Positions 7,078 through 15,559 are shown, counted from the stretch's first letter. The stretch: 23,749 bases of DNA from JBGPBY01 sp041481485 (GCA_041481485.1 JBGPBY010000035.1:1-23749), one strand, 5' to 3'. Made by a program: numbers and translations. The notes: generated by a model from the letters alone, not told the origin.

Positions 7078-9135
7078 CTACGGTATTACCCGAATGGGCG
7101 CTTGCCAAAAGACTGCTTTCTGACTGGCCGGGTCCAATACGGAAATCTGACAGGTGTATTGGCCCGGAACCAGGCCGTCGAGCGAAACGGTGAGTTTCAG
7201 CGGTACGGCTTTGGAATGGGAATCCAGGCCATCGCTCACGATCGTTGCCGGTAGTTCGATGGCCTTCTCACCTTCACGAAGGAAAGTAACGAACGCGGCC
7301 AGAGGTTGCGTGGATGTCGCGTCGCGTTCATAGGCCTGCAGGTAAATGAGCAGATCCCGGTTTTTGCTGAACACCCGCGTGACGCTGGGTATCAGCTTCT
7401 GGCCGTCTTCGATCAGCGGGTTTGCAACCTGCGCTTTGTCTTCCTTTTTCTTTCCAGCGGTGAATAGCGCATCGATCATGGGCACGCGTTGCGAGCCGAG
7501 GACAACCGAGCTAATTGGAAGCTGCAGTACTTCCTTATTCAAGTTGGGAATAATGAAGTTCGCCTGATATGTACCGATGCGGCCGGTCTCCGCGTTTCGC
7601 GCCAGGAATTTGATCGTGTAATTTTCGGGCAGTAGCGTGAACCCCGCATCGTACTGCACGGGGCTTGTCGCCAACCGGCTTGCGGCTTCTCCCTTTACCT
7701 TGATTTCGACCTTGTCTCGAATATTGCTGATGACGGTGCCGTACTCGTTCCGGATCTCGCCAATGAAGTCGATGACGGTGTGGTCGGCGCCGGCCTTTTG
7801 CGCCAACACGAGTTCCTCTCCGGGAATTTTCACAGCCAGCGGAACGAAGTACTCGGCCTTGTTCAATTGGAAGTAATTGATCTCCATCGCAATCGTGATT
7901 TCCGTAATGGGACTTCCCAGCATCAGGGCTTCTTCGAGCTGACGCTCTTTGTCTGAAGCCGTGAACTTACTGAACTCCTTGTCGGCGTAATAGGCATCGC
8001 GATAGGAAAGTTCCGCTGAACGGTTCTTCAAAATAATCTTCACGCGGCGCAATCGCCCATCCTTTGCGATGTTGGTGGGAGAGTAGCCGAGAACGTAATA
8101 GCTGGAGTTGGCGCGCTGCGCGGCAACAATGCCCAGCGACAAATCGTTGTAGTCGAGCAGCGCCTTGCCGCCGGTATCGGCCGCAAGCGTGAAGAGCGCA
8201 TCCTGGGATCGCTGGAATCCTCTCATTGAAGCCATGGCAGTAGCGCCAGTGTACATTCCGATTCCACCCGGCGAAGGCCGGCTCGCATCGCCCATCGGGG
8301 GAAGAGCGACCAGACCGCGGGCGTCCACCGGATAGAATGCCACGCTCGCCCTCCGCGCGGCGTTGAGCGTGGCGCGCAGCTGGGCCTGATTGTCGGCGCC
8401 GTGGAGATTCAATCCTCCGGCAAAGTAGATGAGGGATTTCTTTTCATCGAGAACGCCGAGTTTCTGGACCGCAGTCTGAAGGGCTGCCAGCTGGCGGTCC
8501 GTGTTGAAGAGGTTGAATTCGCCATCGTCCTGACCGAAGTCACCAATACCCACGTCCTGATCTTCTCCATTAATGAGTGCACCAAGAATTTCCTGCAGCG
8601 CGGACCGGTCATCGGTGAAGTCGTGCCGGACGCGGACTTGTCCGTCTGCATACGTCATGATGGAGACGAGATCGGCGCCGGTCATTTGTTTCGCGATGAA
8701 CGACTGTGCCGATTCGAGCGCGCGAAAACGATCCGGATCGGACATGGCGCTCATGTCGAAATAAAGGGCCAGCAGCCTCCGGTCCTGGTACCGACTGCTG
8801 CCAGGGGGGCCCGGCTCAATCTGGTTTTGGATCGGAGCAGGCGCTGCCGGCCCACGCACCTCCGCGGGAGGATTGGGTGGCCGTGGAGGTATCGCGTCAT
8901 CAAGCTTCTCAAATTCGAAAACGCTGATGGTTTGGGGAACTCCATCCTCGGTCAGGATGAAATCGTCTTTGGTGAGGCCTTCAATGGGCTTACCGTCTTT
9001 GTCTTTCACAGACACGGTCTGCACAACGAGCCGCGTGTTGACGCTCAGCGTGAACGGCGCCTGCTGATCCTGCGCGGCGGCGGTGAGACAAAGGATCAGA
9101 AGCAAGAGAACGGCAAGCTTTGTCTGACCCCTCAT
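7078..9135 (-). CDS. Secreted VWFA-related acidobacterial protein (TIGR03436 type)
   Basis: A secreted protein of the acidobacterial VWFA-related family, of unknown molecular function. From the ATG at 9135 it has a clear signal peptide (MRGQTKLAVLLLLILCLTAAA). The family N-terminal block follows (TRLVVQTVSVKDKDGKP, then LTKDDFILTEDGVPQ). Next comes a von Willebrand A-like domain beginning LALYFDMSAMSD, where the MIDAS motif DxSxS is altered (DMSAM), and a long beta-rich C-terminal half with no recognised domain. Length is 685 residues from this start. An upstream in-frame ATG at 9222 overlaps the TGA of the TonB receptor gene (TGATG) and would add 29 residues before the signal peptide, encoded by the palindromic repeat at 9128-9201. 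I prefer 9135 because of the signal peptide, but coupling from 9222 is possible. Confidence 0.85.
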   Translation of the reverse strand: MRGQTKLAVLLLLILCLTAAAQDQQAPFTLSVNTRLVVQTVSVKDKDGKPIEGLTKDDFILTEDGVPQTISVFEFEKLDDAIPPRPPNPPAEVRGPAAPAPIQNQIEPGPPGSSRYQDRRLLALYFDMSAMSDPDRFRALESAQSFIAKQMTGADLVSIMTYADGQVRVRHDFTDDRSALQEILGALINGEDQDVGIGDFGQDDGEFNLFNTDRQLAALQTAVQKLGVLDEKKSLIYFAGGLNLHGADNQAQLRATLNAARRASVAFYPVDARGLVALPPMGDASRPSPGGIGMYTGATAMASMRGFQRSQDALFTLAADTGGKALLDYNDLSLGIVAAQRANSSYYVLGYSPTNIAKDGRLRRVKIILKNRSAELSYRDAYYADKEFSKFTASDKERQLEEALMLGSPITEITIAMEINYFQLNKAEYFVPLAVKIPGEELVLAQKAGADHTVIDFIGEIRNEYGTVISNIRDKVEIKVKGEAASRLATSPVQYDAGFTLLPENYTIKFLARNAETGRIGTYQANFIIPNLNKEVLQLPISSVVLGSQRVPMIDALFTAGKKKEDKAQVANPLIEDGQKLIPSVTRVFSKNRDLLIYLQAYERDATSTQPLAAFVTFLREGEKAIELPATIVSDGLDSHSKAVPLKLTVSLDGLVPGQYTCQISVLDPASQKAVFWQAPIRVIP

Positions 9136-9201
9136 CCGGCCCTTCAGGAGAAGGATCCCTCTCCTGAAGGGAGAGGGTGCCGCGAAGCGGCGGGTGAGGG
9201 G
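9128..9201. repeat. 74-bp nested palindrome (REP/MITE-like) across the VWFA-related gene start
   Basis: The outer arms CCCCTCATCC (9128-9137) and GGGTGAGGGG (9192-9201) pair with one mismatch. Inside is a perfect 12-bp inverted repeat, CCCTTCAGGAGA (9140-9151) with TCTCCTGAAGGG (9160-9171), and a small GCCGC-GAA-GCGGC hairpin (9179-9191). Elements with CCCTCACCC/GGGTGAGGG ends are commonly dispersed in bacterial genomes. No second copy was seen in this window. Confidence 0.8.
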
Positions 9202-9221
9202 TAAAGAATTTTTCCCCATCA

Positions 9222-12098
9222 TCAAAACCTCACCCGCAGCGATGGCTGCAGCGTCCGCATCCCATTCGCGTTTCCCGGCAGTCCAAACTGCGAGTTACCG
9301 ACCATAGTGTTCCAGTTCGGAAATGTCGGGTGATTCAGTACGTTGGTCGCACTCACGCGCAGGTCCATGCTCACGCGCTGGTTGACATGAAATGTCCGAG
9401 TCAGCGATGCATTCAAACTCAACTGTCCCGGGCCCGTGATCGAGTTCCGTCCCGCATTGCCCCACTGTCCCGCCGCGGGCACTGTGAATGCCGCGGGGTT
9501 GAGCGCCGCACCGGAAACGCCGGCATACAACGGCTCGCCGGTGACATCCGGCCGGAGGCTTCCCGTGACGCCGGTTCCGCTCACCGGCGCAAGAATCACC
9601 GGCGTCAGCGGTAAGCCGCTGCCGATAGTCCACTGGCTGCTCAGCGTCCATTCCTTCAGCAGCGTGCCTTTCCATCCATCCCAGAAATTTCCGATCCGGG
9701 CCAGCATCCCCGACGTGTACTGGCCCTCCACGACAAGCTGGTGCCTCTGATCGAAATTCGAAAGGCCGCGCTCGGCCCCGAGATCGAGCCAGTTTTGTGC
9801 GATGGAATTGCCTCCCAGTCCCGCATCGTCGATCGCCTTCGCAAACGTGTAGCTTGCGCTGATCTCAAAACCGCTTTTTTGCCGGCGCCGCACTTCAATC
9901 GTGCCCGAGTGCCGATTCGTGTTGCCGTTGGAGGAGAGGTAGACAAAGCCCGCCGGACAAGTTGGACACGGATTCACAGCGCCATGCTGAAACGTGTTGG
10001 GAAGAATCCGCTGCGGCACGTGCGTGCCCTTGATGCCCAGGTAGGTCAGGGTTACCGCCATGGCCGACGGCAAATTCTCCTGAATGGACAGATTCCAGTT
10101 TTGCGCATTCCCAACTCGAAAGTTCGGATCGACGGCAAACGTCGTTGCCGTCACCGTTGGCGAGCCAATGAATCCATTTGCAAGGGTCAACGGATTCGAA
10201 GGAGTGTTCTGCACGCTGAGACTGGTCGACAGCGGCGATTGCTGCGCCATCTGATCGGCAATCGCGCGATACACGTTCGTGTCGCGGTAGATTCCATATC
10301 CGGCTCTCACCACCATCGACGATTCTGGCCGCGGCCGCCAAGCCAGGCCAATGCGTGGCTGAAACCCATTCTTATCAGGCCGGATCAAAGAATTTCCAGA
10401 CGTCCCGGCAATCACGGGTGATGCCGAAACAAAACCCGGTGCGATATCCAGATTGACGAGTCGGCCGTACTTCTCCGTGATCGGCGATTCATATTCCCAC
10501 CGCACGCCGATATTCAGCGTGACGGACGAGATCATTCGAAAATCGTCCGTCACGTAGGCATTTGTGAACGATTGGCGGAAATATTTGTCTGCATTTCCAA
10601 GTGCCAGGGAACTTGCCGTGGGAATACCAAGAAGGAAGTCCGCGAAGTCGTTACCGGTTTCGGCACCGTTAATCGTAAAGGTGCCTCGCCCATTCTGCTG
10701 CGACCTTAAATTGAATTGCTGTCGCCTGTAGTCCACACCGTAACCAAAATTGTGCCGGCCGTGAATCCAGGTGCTCGTGTAGCCAACAAAATTGGATTGC
10801 ATGCGATCGAATGCGTAGGACCCGGTCGAAAGCCGCGCGATACCGCCTGCGAAACTCACAGCCGGCGGGCCCCAGTTTCGCGGATCGCGATCGTTTCCGG
10901 TAATCCCGGCATTGCCGGAAACGTCGATCTTGTCTCCGAAGTAGGGCAAAGTCTGTACTGCTGTCCTTGCGAACTGATAGCGCACATTGCCCGAGATTCG
11001 CGGAGTGAAGCGATGGACCCATGTAGCAGCAATCGAAGTGGAAGAACTGCGGATCGTATCCGAGAAGCCGAACAGATTCGGGTTGTCCGACCGCGTGCTT
11101 GAATAGCTCCCGCTTCCCGCGAGCTGGTTGGACCTGCCGATACGAATGTTTGTGATATTGCCCTGAATGTTATCGCCATGAGTCGCGCCAACGATAGGAA
11201 CCTGATAGTTGTAGCGAACGCCGTTGGAATTGGGCATCGGATAGAGGTCCAGGAGCGCGCGGGCCTGAGGGCTGATACGGCTCTGCGGAATGACGCCATC
11301 CGGAAAAGGCGAGCCGGTTGCCGGATCGATTGGAACGGCCGGACTCGCCGAAAGGTCTCCCATACGTTCGGCAGCTGTCGGCATCAGGGCTGTCTGCACG
11401 TTGGCGTTTCCGTTCTGCGTTCGGCCATAGCTGACGGTGAACTGTCCCATCCGGAACAGACTCGGAATCTGCAAGGGACCATTGATCATCAAGGAAGTTT
11501 GGAGCCGCGAGTAGTCTTGCTGGGGCGTGTCCTGACCGGTGAGCGAATAGGGCCGGGCATCGAACAGCCCGTAGCTTTCGCTGACCGCCAACGTGCCATG
11601 GTAAGGCGAACGTGGCGCCCGGACATTGCCAAACGCCCGCTGCAATCCAAAGTTCGTCGCCGCGCCGTTGACGACGCTGCCGTTGATCAGCAATCGATCG
11701 GCGGCGTCTGGCTCAAGCGATGACGACTGAAGCGCTGGTGCAAAAGTGGAGGACTTCGGAAAACCCTCTGGAGGTTTGCCTTCAATTCCACTCAATGGAA
11801 GCATCGTCAGGTCCCACTGCGCTGCCTCGGTGTCTGGGGTGATCGTCACGTCCCGCCGAACTGTTTCAAACCCCGGCATGGCGACCTGAATTGTCCAATT
11901 CCCTTCTCCGACTTCCGGCAGCACGTAGCGTCCGTCCGCATCCGTAATCATACGGACGGTCTTGTCACCCTGCGTAGCCTGAACGGATGCCGAGGGTACC
12001 GGCACCTCACCGAATCGGACTTGCCCGCGATGCTCCGCAGCGGCGTGGACTGAAACCGCGATCCCCGAGAATGCGATTAGCGCGAGGAGTCGTTTCAT
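9222..12098 (-). CDS. TonB-dependent receptor with carboxypeptidase-regulatory-like N-terminal domain
   Basis: A 958-residue outer-membrane beta-barrel of the Oar-like type common in Acidobacteria. The signal peptide (MKRLLALIAFSGIAVSVHAAA) is followed by a carboxypeptidase-regulatory/Cna-B-like beta-sandwich (about residues 22-105, motif ITDADGRYVLPEV). The remainder is the plug and barrel, rich in alternating aromatic strands such as GVRWEYESPITEKYGRL, and ends in LQPSLRVRF with the terminal Phe expected for outer-membrane insertion. No N-terminal STN signalling domain is visible, so it is not an obvious partner for the FecR proteins upstream. AGGTGG lies about 10 nt before the ATG. Its stop overlaps a start of the VWFA-related gene (TGATG), so the two are probably one transcript. 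Substrate unknown; export of or binding to polymers or peptides is guesswork. Confidence 0.9.
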   Translation of the reverse strand: MKRLLALIAFSGIAVSVHAAAEHRGQVRFGEVPVPSASVQATQGDKTVRMITDADGRYVLPEVGEGNWTIQVAMPGFETVRRDVTITPDTEAAQWDLTMLPLSGIEGKPPEGFPKSSTFAPALQSSSLEPDAADRLLINGSVVNGAATNFGLQRAFGNVRAPRSPYHGTLAVSESYGLFDARPYSLTGQDTPQQDYSRLQTSLMINGPLQIPSLFRMGQFTVSYGRTQNGNANVQTALMPTAAERMGDLSASPAVPIDPATGSPFPDGVIPQSRISPQARALLDLYPMPNSNGVRYNYQVPIVGATHGDNIQGNITNIRIGRSNQLAGSGSYSSTRSDNPNLFGFSDTIRSSSTSIAATWVHRFTPRISGNVRYQFARTAVQTLPYFGDKIDVSGNAGITGNDRDPRNWGPPAVSFAGGIARLSTGSYAFDRMQSNFVGYTSTWIHGRHNFGYGVDYRRQQFNLRSQQNGRGTFTINGAETGNDFADFLLGIPTASSLALGNADKYFRQSFTNAYVTDDFRMISSVTLNIGVRWEYESPITEKYGRLVNLDIAPGFVSASPVIAGTSGNSLIRPDKNGFQPRIGLAWRPRPESSMVVRAGYGIYRDTNVYRAIADQMAQQSPLSTSLSVQNTPSNPLTLANGFIGSPTVTATTFAVDPNFRVGNAQNWNLSIQENLPSAMAVTLTYLGIKGTHVPQRILPNTFQHGAVNPCPTCPAGFVYLSSNGNTNRHSGTIEVRRRQKSGFEISASYTFAKAIDDAGLGGNSIAQNWLDLGAERGLSNFDQRHQLVVEGQYTSGMLARIGNFWDGWKGTLLKEWTLSSQWTIGSGLPLTPVILAPVSGTGVTGSLRPDVTGEPLYAGVSGAALNPAAFTVPAAGQWGNAGRNSITGPGQLSLNASLTRTFHVNQRVSMDLRVSATNVLNHPTFPNWNTMVGNSQFGLPGNANGMRTLQPSLRVRF

Positions 12099-12133
12099 AG
12101 AACGAAATCCACCTGAGGAAGGCGGCCACTACG

Positions 12134-12139
12134 TATAAT
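12134..12139 (+). promoter_or_regulatory. TATAAT -10 box for a probably leaderless antitoxin transcript
   Basis: A perfect TATAAT lies 7 nt before the GTG at 12147, so transcription would begin at or next to the start codon and leave no ribosome site. The -35 region is poor (around CCTGAG). The same stretch separates this gene from the divergent TonB receptor gene by only 48 bp. Confidence 0.4.
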
Positions 12140-12146
12140 CGGCAGC

Positions 12147-12392
12147 GTGGTTGATTCACGAGCGCAATCTATTGTCGACCAGGTCAAGGCTCTGCCTATC
12201 GAGGAGCAACTCCGCGTGGCGGAAGCGATCGACCGTTTGACGTGGTCCCAGAGATGGCGCAAAATCTGCGAACGGATCGCCTCGAAAGTGACATCGGCCA
12301 CATCGCTGACGAACACCCAAATTGACGCGGAAGTGCGGGACGTTCGAAAGGAGACGCCGTTATCCGAACGATCCTCGACACCTCGGTCCTGA
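12147..12392 (+). CDS. Antitoxin-like addiction-module protein of a PIN-type toxin-antitoxin pair
   Basis: An 81-residue helical protein beginning with GTG. Its first half (IVDQVKALPIEEQLRVAEAI, then DRLTWSQRWRKICERIA) resembles small addiction-module antitoxins that precede PIN-domain toxins. The 3' end overlaps, in another frame, a segment reading VIRTILDTSVLID, the start of a PIN toxin. The last residues (SERSSTPRS) lie in the overlap and are probably not conserved. The usual role is to neutralise the toxin and autorepress the promoter. Here the toxin is truncated, so the antitoxin may be a relic or an orphan. Family assignment is by resemblance only. Confidence 0.6.
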   Translation: MVDSRAQSIVDQVKALPIEEQLRVAEAIDRLTWSQRWRKICERIASKVTSATSLTNTQIDAEVRDVRKETPLSERSSTPRS

Positions 12393-12427
12393 TCGATTCC
12401 ACGATGTTCCTTGAACTCGCACGTTGA
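12359..12427 (+). pseudogene. Truncated PIN-domain (VapC-like) toxin remnant
   Basis: The frame reads VIRTILDTSVLIDSTMFLELAR then stop: the first PIN strand with its catalytic Asp (LDTSVLID) and nothing after it, 22 codons against about 130 for an intact toxin. It overlaps the antitoxin end as in intact pairs, and GGAG lies 5 nt before its first codon. That codon is GTT where a GTG or ATG start would be expected. Both the start and almost the whole body are lost. The Asp-containing motif and its position after the antitoxin are what support the call. Confidence 0.6.
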
Positions 12428-12445
12428 ACGATGCATCATTCCTCG

Positions 12446-12634
12446 ATGAGCAAGATCGAGCAAATCGAGGCGGAATTGGAGAAGCTTTCGCAGGCTGAAC
12501 TGCGTCAAGTCCGTGAGCGACTTGACGATTTGATCGAGGACGAGTTGGAGTTCACTTCGGAGTTCGAAGAGCGCATCCAGCAATCCGAGCGACAGATCTC
12601 CGATGGCCTCCGTCCCCGCACGCGCCAGCCCTGA
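12446..12634 (+). CDS. Antitoxin-like protein paired with broken RelE-type toxin
   Basis: A 62-residue acidic, helical protein (MSKIEQIEAELEKLSQAELR, ending RTRQP) of the kind found immediately upstream of RelE/ParE toxins. It is followed after 6 nt by a RelE-type toxin frame. An upstream in-frame ATG at 12431 would add MHHSS, but MSKIEQIE is the more usual opening. No ribosome site is evident for either. It starts 18 nt after the truncated PIN remnant, so the two modules are packed head to tail. It should bind and neutralise the toxin; since the toxin has an internal stop it may now be unpaired. Confidence 0.65.
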   Translation: MSKIEQIEAELEKLSQAELRQVRERLDDLIEDELEFTSEFEERIQQSERQISDGLRPRTRQP

Positions 12635-12640
12635 CCGCCG

Positions 12641-12904
12641 ATGCCGGCTGCACTCCAGATCTATTATTCCGCCTTCGATGCGGCGTTTTTCAAACTGCCT
12701 TCCGAAATCCAATCGCGAATCGAAAACAAGATCTACGAAATGGGTCTTTGACTCGGCACGTTTCCGCACCACAGGCTGAAAGGTCAAGACCGCTGCCGAT
12801 TGCGCGCCGGCGACTATCGGATCATCTACACGTTTGATACTGAGCAGAATGTCATTCATCTGCTTGCCGTTGGAAACCGCCGCGAGATCTACAGACAAAT
12901 GTAG
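12641..12904 (+). pseudogene. RelE/ParE-type toxin with one internal stop codon
   Basis: The frame encodes an 87-codon toxin interrupted only by TGA at codon 37 (12749-12751). Before the stop: MPAALQIYYSAFDAAF, then KLPSEIQSRIENKIYEMGL. After it: FPHHRLKGQDRCRLRAGDYR, then IIYTF and LLAVGNRREIYRQM. The second half holds the RelE-family hallmarks (HRLKG, RxRxGDYRIIY, and the terminal G-RREIY), including basic residues of the ribonuclease site. One base change, for example from CGA, would restore the frame, so inactivation looks recent. RelE toxins cut mRNA on the ribosome; the truncated 36-residue product should be inactive. An internal restart or readthrough is possible but unsupported. A sequencing error would also explain it. 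Confidence 0.75.
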
Positions 12905-13083
12905 AATTGCGTTGCCCTTTGTTTCCCCGCTCAATAAACGGAGTGTCGCGTCATGCATTAGCCGGGCCGGACCACCCAACTTTGTCGGCATATCATCCTC
13001 AGTCGCTACCCCCACACCCTCCGGTTTAGCCATGATGTCCTCGATTCGTTTCTTGAGTTCGCAGCCCGTCAACCGGTAGACCC

Positions 13084-14973
13084 TCAGTTTGGCGAGAGTC
13101 TTTCGATGTGCTCGATGACGATAAATTCGCGCGGAGCCTTGCTCTTCTCGAGATGGAGTCCCAATTTTTCGAGTGCGGCAAAGATGTTTGGCGCTTTCGG
13201 GAGACTCAATTCCGCGCCGGCAGGTGTCCTACCGTTCTCCGTCAAGAAGCTTTCGTCTATGGCAAATTCCAAAACGTAATTGAACAGAGGGGCGCAGGGG
13301 GTTACAGCCGAAGGAATGGCAATCAAGCAGTTGGTATCCGGCAGGCCGGTCTTGTCGACAACCAGAAGACCATTCAGGGAGTCGGAGACAAAGTAACTAT
13401 TGTTACTTCCGGGGTTCGCGTGCGGGCTGTTCAGTGAATCGACCAGCAAGCTGATCGGACTCGCGCCACTGTTGATCACCCTATTGGGGCCATTACCATA
13501 ACTGTCAAAGCCGCACACCGGTGGTTGCCCCTCGCGGCGGAGCGCTTCGACAAATCGGCGATACTCCTCCGCCTGCCCCGGAACAGCACCCCGGGATTGC
13601 AGACCACCGGCCAGTGGGGCGTAAGAGCAACCCAACAAGCCAGCGTAGGTGGGGTCGCGTCCCAACAGCGCCGCCCCCCGTGGCCCGGGCCCGCGCTGGG
13701 GGGGCAAGCTTGCGCGGATCTTTCGCAACTCCCCGTACTTCCCAGACTCAATCTCGAGCGGCTTTATCTTAAGGCCGCCTTTCGCGATCGTGAGCGCGTA
13801 GACAGGGATTTCCTCGGTCTCGACGCGCAACTTCAAATCGAACCGGCGCTCCAGCAGATCCAAAAGCATGGGACCTTGCAGCGTCGGGCCGTCCGTTGAA
13901 TCTCCTACGGCTGCGACTGTGTATTTTTCCGAGCGCACCCAATCTGGCCCTCCCCTTACCCGCGTCCCGTCTTCCGCCACGTAGCCGACAGTCACATTCA
14001 TCGATAAGTTAGCAGGCCCGGGACGGGGATTGTTTTTGAGGGAGCGGTGAGCCATGGTGATAAGCGTAGGTACGGTCATGCACAGCGCATCCACCCGCCC
14101 GGGCGAGAGACGAATGGAGCCGGCGCCTCCGCCGCCGCGCCCTTCCGCCGCCGGGAAATCCTCCTTGCAGGGTCGTATCGAGGCTTCCTCGAATTTCGGT
14201 TTGTCGGAAACAGAAGTCGTTCCGCTCTGAGATTGACGGGCCGCCAGGCTTTGAGCCATCGACTCGTGCAACTTCGACAGATATGCGTAGGCTTCACGGC
14301 TCCAACCGGTTTCCCGAAAGAACGTCCGATCATCGGATTGCGGATTGGATGCCAATTGCTCTCCCGGCCGCAGACTCTTTCCCACAGTGCCTTGCTGCAC
14401 GCGCACTTCACCCTCGATCACAGCGACACGTGAGCCTTTGTCATCGGCGTTGACAAGGAATACTGTTCCGACGACGGACACCGTCACGTCCTTCGTTTGT
14501 ACATAAAGGTGTCCATGCTGCTTGGCCGCATTCACGATCACGCTGCCTTTGTTCAGGCGAATGCGCATACCGTCATCCGCGCGCTCCAACACAAGTTCCG
14601 ACTGCGCACGCATCTCGACACGCGATCCGTCGGTCAGCACCAGCGTGCTGCCGTCGCCATCCGCGCGGACGACTTCGCCCATCGCAACAGTGGCGCCGCT
14701 CTTCTCGACCACTGCAACGGAACGATACCGCTGCACCATCGGTGTTCCCAGGACCACAGCCAGAAGCACCGCCGCCGCTACGGATATCATTCCCATCCGG
14801 GTCCCAAAGAAAGACAGGAATCCGGATGTCTCGCGGCGCGTGTTCGGCTCGCTCTGGGCAGTCGTCCGAAGGCGGTGCAAGACTCGGTTGCAATCCGCCT
14901 CCGCTTCTTCCCGCGATGCGGACGACCAATGTTGTTTCAGGATTTCTTCCACATTCTTCTCTTCAGGTTTCAT
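13084..14973 (-). CDS. Anti-sigma/FecR membrane protein fused to TIGR03435 domain, cassette A
   Basis: A 629-residue predicted inner-membrane protein. Residues 1-58 are a cytoplasmic, helical, charged segment expected to hold the sigma factor. Residues 60-80 (ISVAAAVLLAVVLGTPMV) span the membrane. Residues about 107-205 are the periplasmic FecR domain (LVLTDGSRVEMRAQSELVLE; VSVVGTVFLV; VAVIEGEVRVQQGT). Residues about 258-629 are a TIGR03435 soil-associated domain, with FEEASIRPC, GGPDWVRSEKYTVAA, LLERRFDLKLRVETEEIPVY and the closing LEKSKAPREFIVIEHIE. Six cysteines lie in the TIGR03435 part. The ATG overlaps the stop of the ECF sigma gene (ATGA). By analogy with FecR it relays a periplasmic signal to its sigma factor; the ligand is unknown. 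It is very like the cassette C protein. Confidence 0.88.
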   Translation of the reverse strand: MKPEEKNVEEILKQHWSSASREEAEADCNRVLHRLRTTAQSEPNTRRETSGFLSFFGTRMGMISVAAAVLLAVVLGTPMVQRYRSVAVVEKSGATVAMGEVVRADGDGSTLVLTDGSRVEMRAQSELVLERADDGMRIRLNKGSVIVNAAKQHGHLYVQTKDVTVSVVGTVFLVNADDKGSRVAVIEGEVRVQQGTVGKSLRPGEQLASNPQSDDRTFFRETGWSREAYAYLSKLHESMAQSLAARQSQSGTTSVSDKPKFEEASIRPCKEDFPAAEGRGGGGAGSIRLSPGRVDALCMTVPTLITMAHRSLKNNPRPGPANLSMNVTVGYVAEDGTRVRGGPDWVRSEKYTVAAVGDSTDGPTLQGPMLLDLLERRFDLKLRVETEEIPVYALTIAKGGLKIKPLEIESGKYGELRKIRASLPPQRGPGPRGAALLGRDPTYAGLLGCSYAPLAGGLQSRGAVPGQAEEYRRFVEALRREGQPPVCGFDSYGNGPNRVINSGASPISLLVDSLNSPHANPGSNNSYFVSDSLNGLLVVDKTGLPDTNCLIAIPSAVTPCAPLFNYVLEFAIDESFLTENGRTPAGAELSLPKAPNIFAALEKLGLHLEKSKAPREFIVIEHIERLSPN

Positions 14974-15524
14974 AGGCGGTCTCCTTCTGAGGAGGCACGG
15001 AGTAGTTTCTTCAGGCGGGACCGGGCTCGATTCAACGTGACGGCAATGGTTCCGCGGGACTTCCCCAGCATCTTCGCGATCTCGGCATCGCTGTAGTTAT
15101 GCTCGTAGCGAAGAACCAGAACTTCAACGACTCGCGGCTTGAACCGCGATATCGCGTGCAGCAAATTGCGCCGCATTTCGCCGTTTACTCCATCGGCCGC
15201 TCCATTGGCGCTTACACGCTGCGGCGCTTCCAGCAGTTCAACATTACCGACGATGTTTTTGTGCTTCCGCGACCGGACCGTGTTCAACGCCAGGTTCACG
15301 GCGGCCCGATACAGATAGGCTCTCGGGCTTTTCATGAGCGCCGATAAGAACTCGCGCTGGAGCAGTTTCAGGAATATGGACTGGAGAACATCCTCGGCAT
15401 CCTGACGGTTGCCCGTCACGCTGTATGCCGTGCGATATACAAGCTGACAATGTTCTCGAAAAAGTTCCTCGAATTCCCGCTCCAAGGCCTCACCGCTGAT
15501 GTTGGTTAACGTAACTGTCGACAT
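14970..15524 (-). CDS. ECF sigma factor, cassette A
   Basis: An ECF (sigma70-family) transcription factor of 184 residues. Region 2 contains YRTAYSVTGNRQDAEDVLQS and IFLKLLQREF. Region 4 contains the helix-turn-helix YSDAEIAKMLGKSRGTIAVT with LNRARSRLKK. I chose the ATG at 15524 because GAGGAG precedes it by 3 nt and because the cassette B sigma has the identical GAGGAGCACATG context. An in-frame ATG at 15605 would add 27 residues, but these would overlie the putative promoter motif at 15560-15569. It is translationally coupled to the FecR-TIGR03435 gene by an ATGA overlap, so sensor and sigma should be made together. Likely autoregulated, since the cassette starts with the sigma gene. Confidence 0.9.
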   Translation of the reverse strand: MSTVTLTNISGEALEREFEELFREHCQLVYRTAYSVTGNRQDAEDVLQSIFLKLLQREFLSALMKSPRAYLYRAAVNLALNTVRSRKHKNIVGNVELLEAPQRVSANGAADGVNGEMRRNLLHAISRFKPRVVEVLVLRYEHNYSDAEIAKMLGKSRGTIAVTLNRARSRLKKLLRASSEGDRL

Positions 15525-15559
15525 GTGCTCCTCGGCCGCAAGACACGGCGCGAGGAGAT

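Noticed and set aside
6925..7254. 109-codon plus-strand open frame beginning MNPKQSLDAYQ
   Set aside because: No ribosome site or family resemblance, and its second half is antisense to the end of the VWFA-related gene.
8401..9204. 267-codon plus-strand open frame
   Set aside because: It is antisense to the VWFA-related gene and passes through the palindromic repeat; no recognisable protein features.
12095..13072. Long minus-strand open frame (325 codons, TTG start) between the TonB receptor and cassette A
   Set aside because: It runs antisense through both antitoxin genes and the RelE-type and PIN toxin remnants, whose motifs are convincing on the plus strand. Only its first 57 codons are free of other genes, and they resemble no known family.
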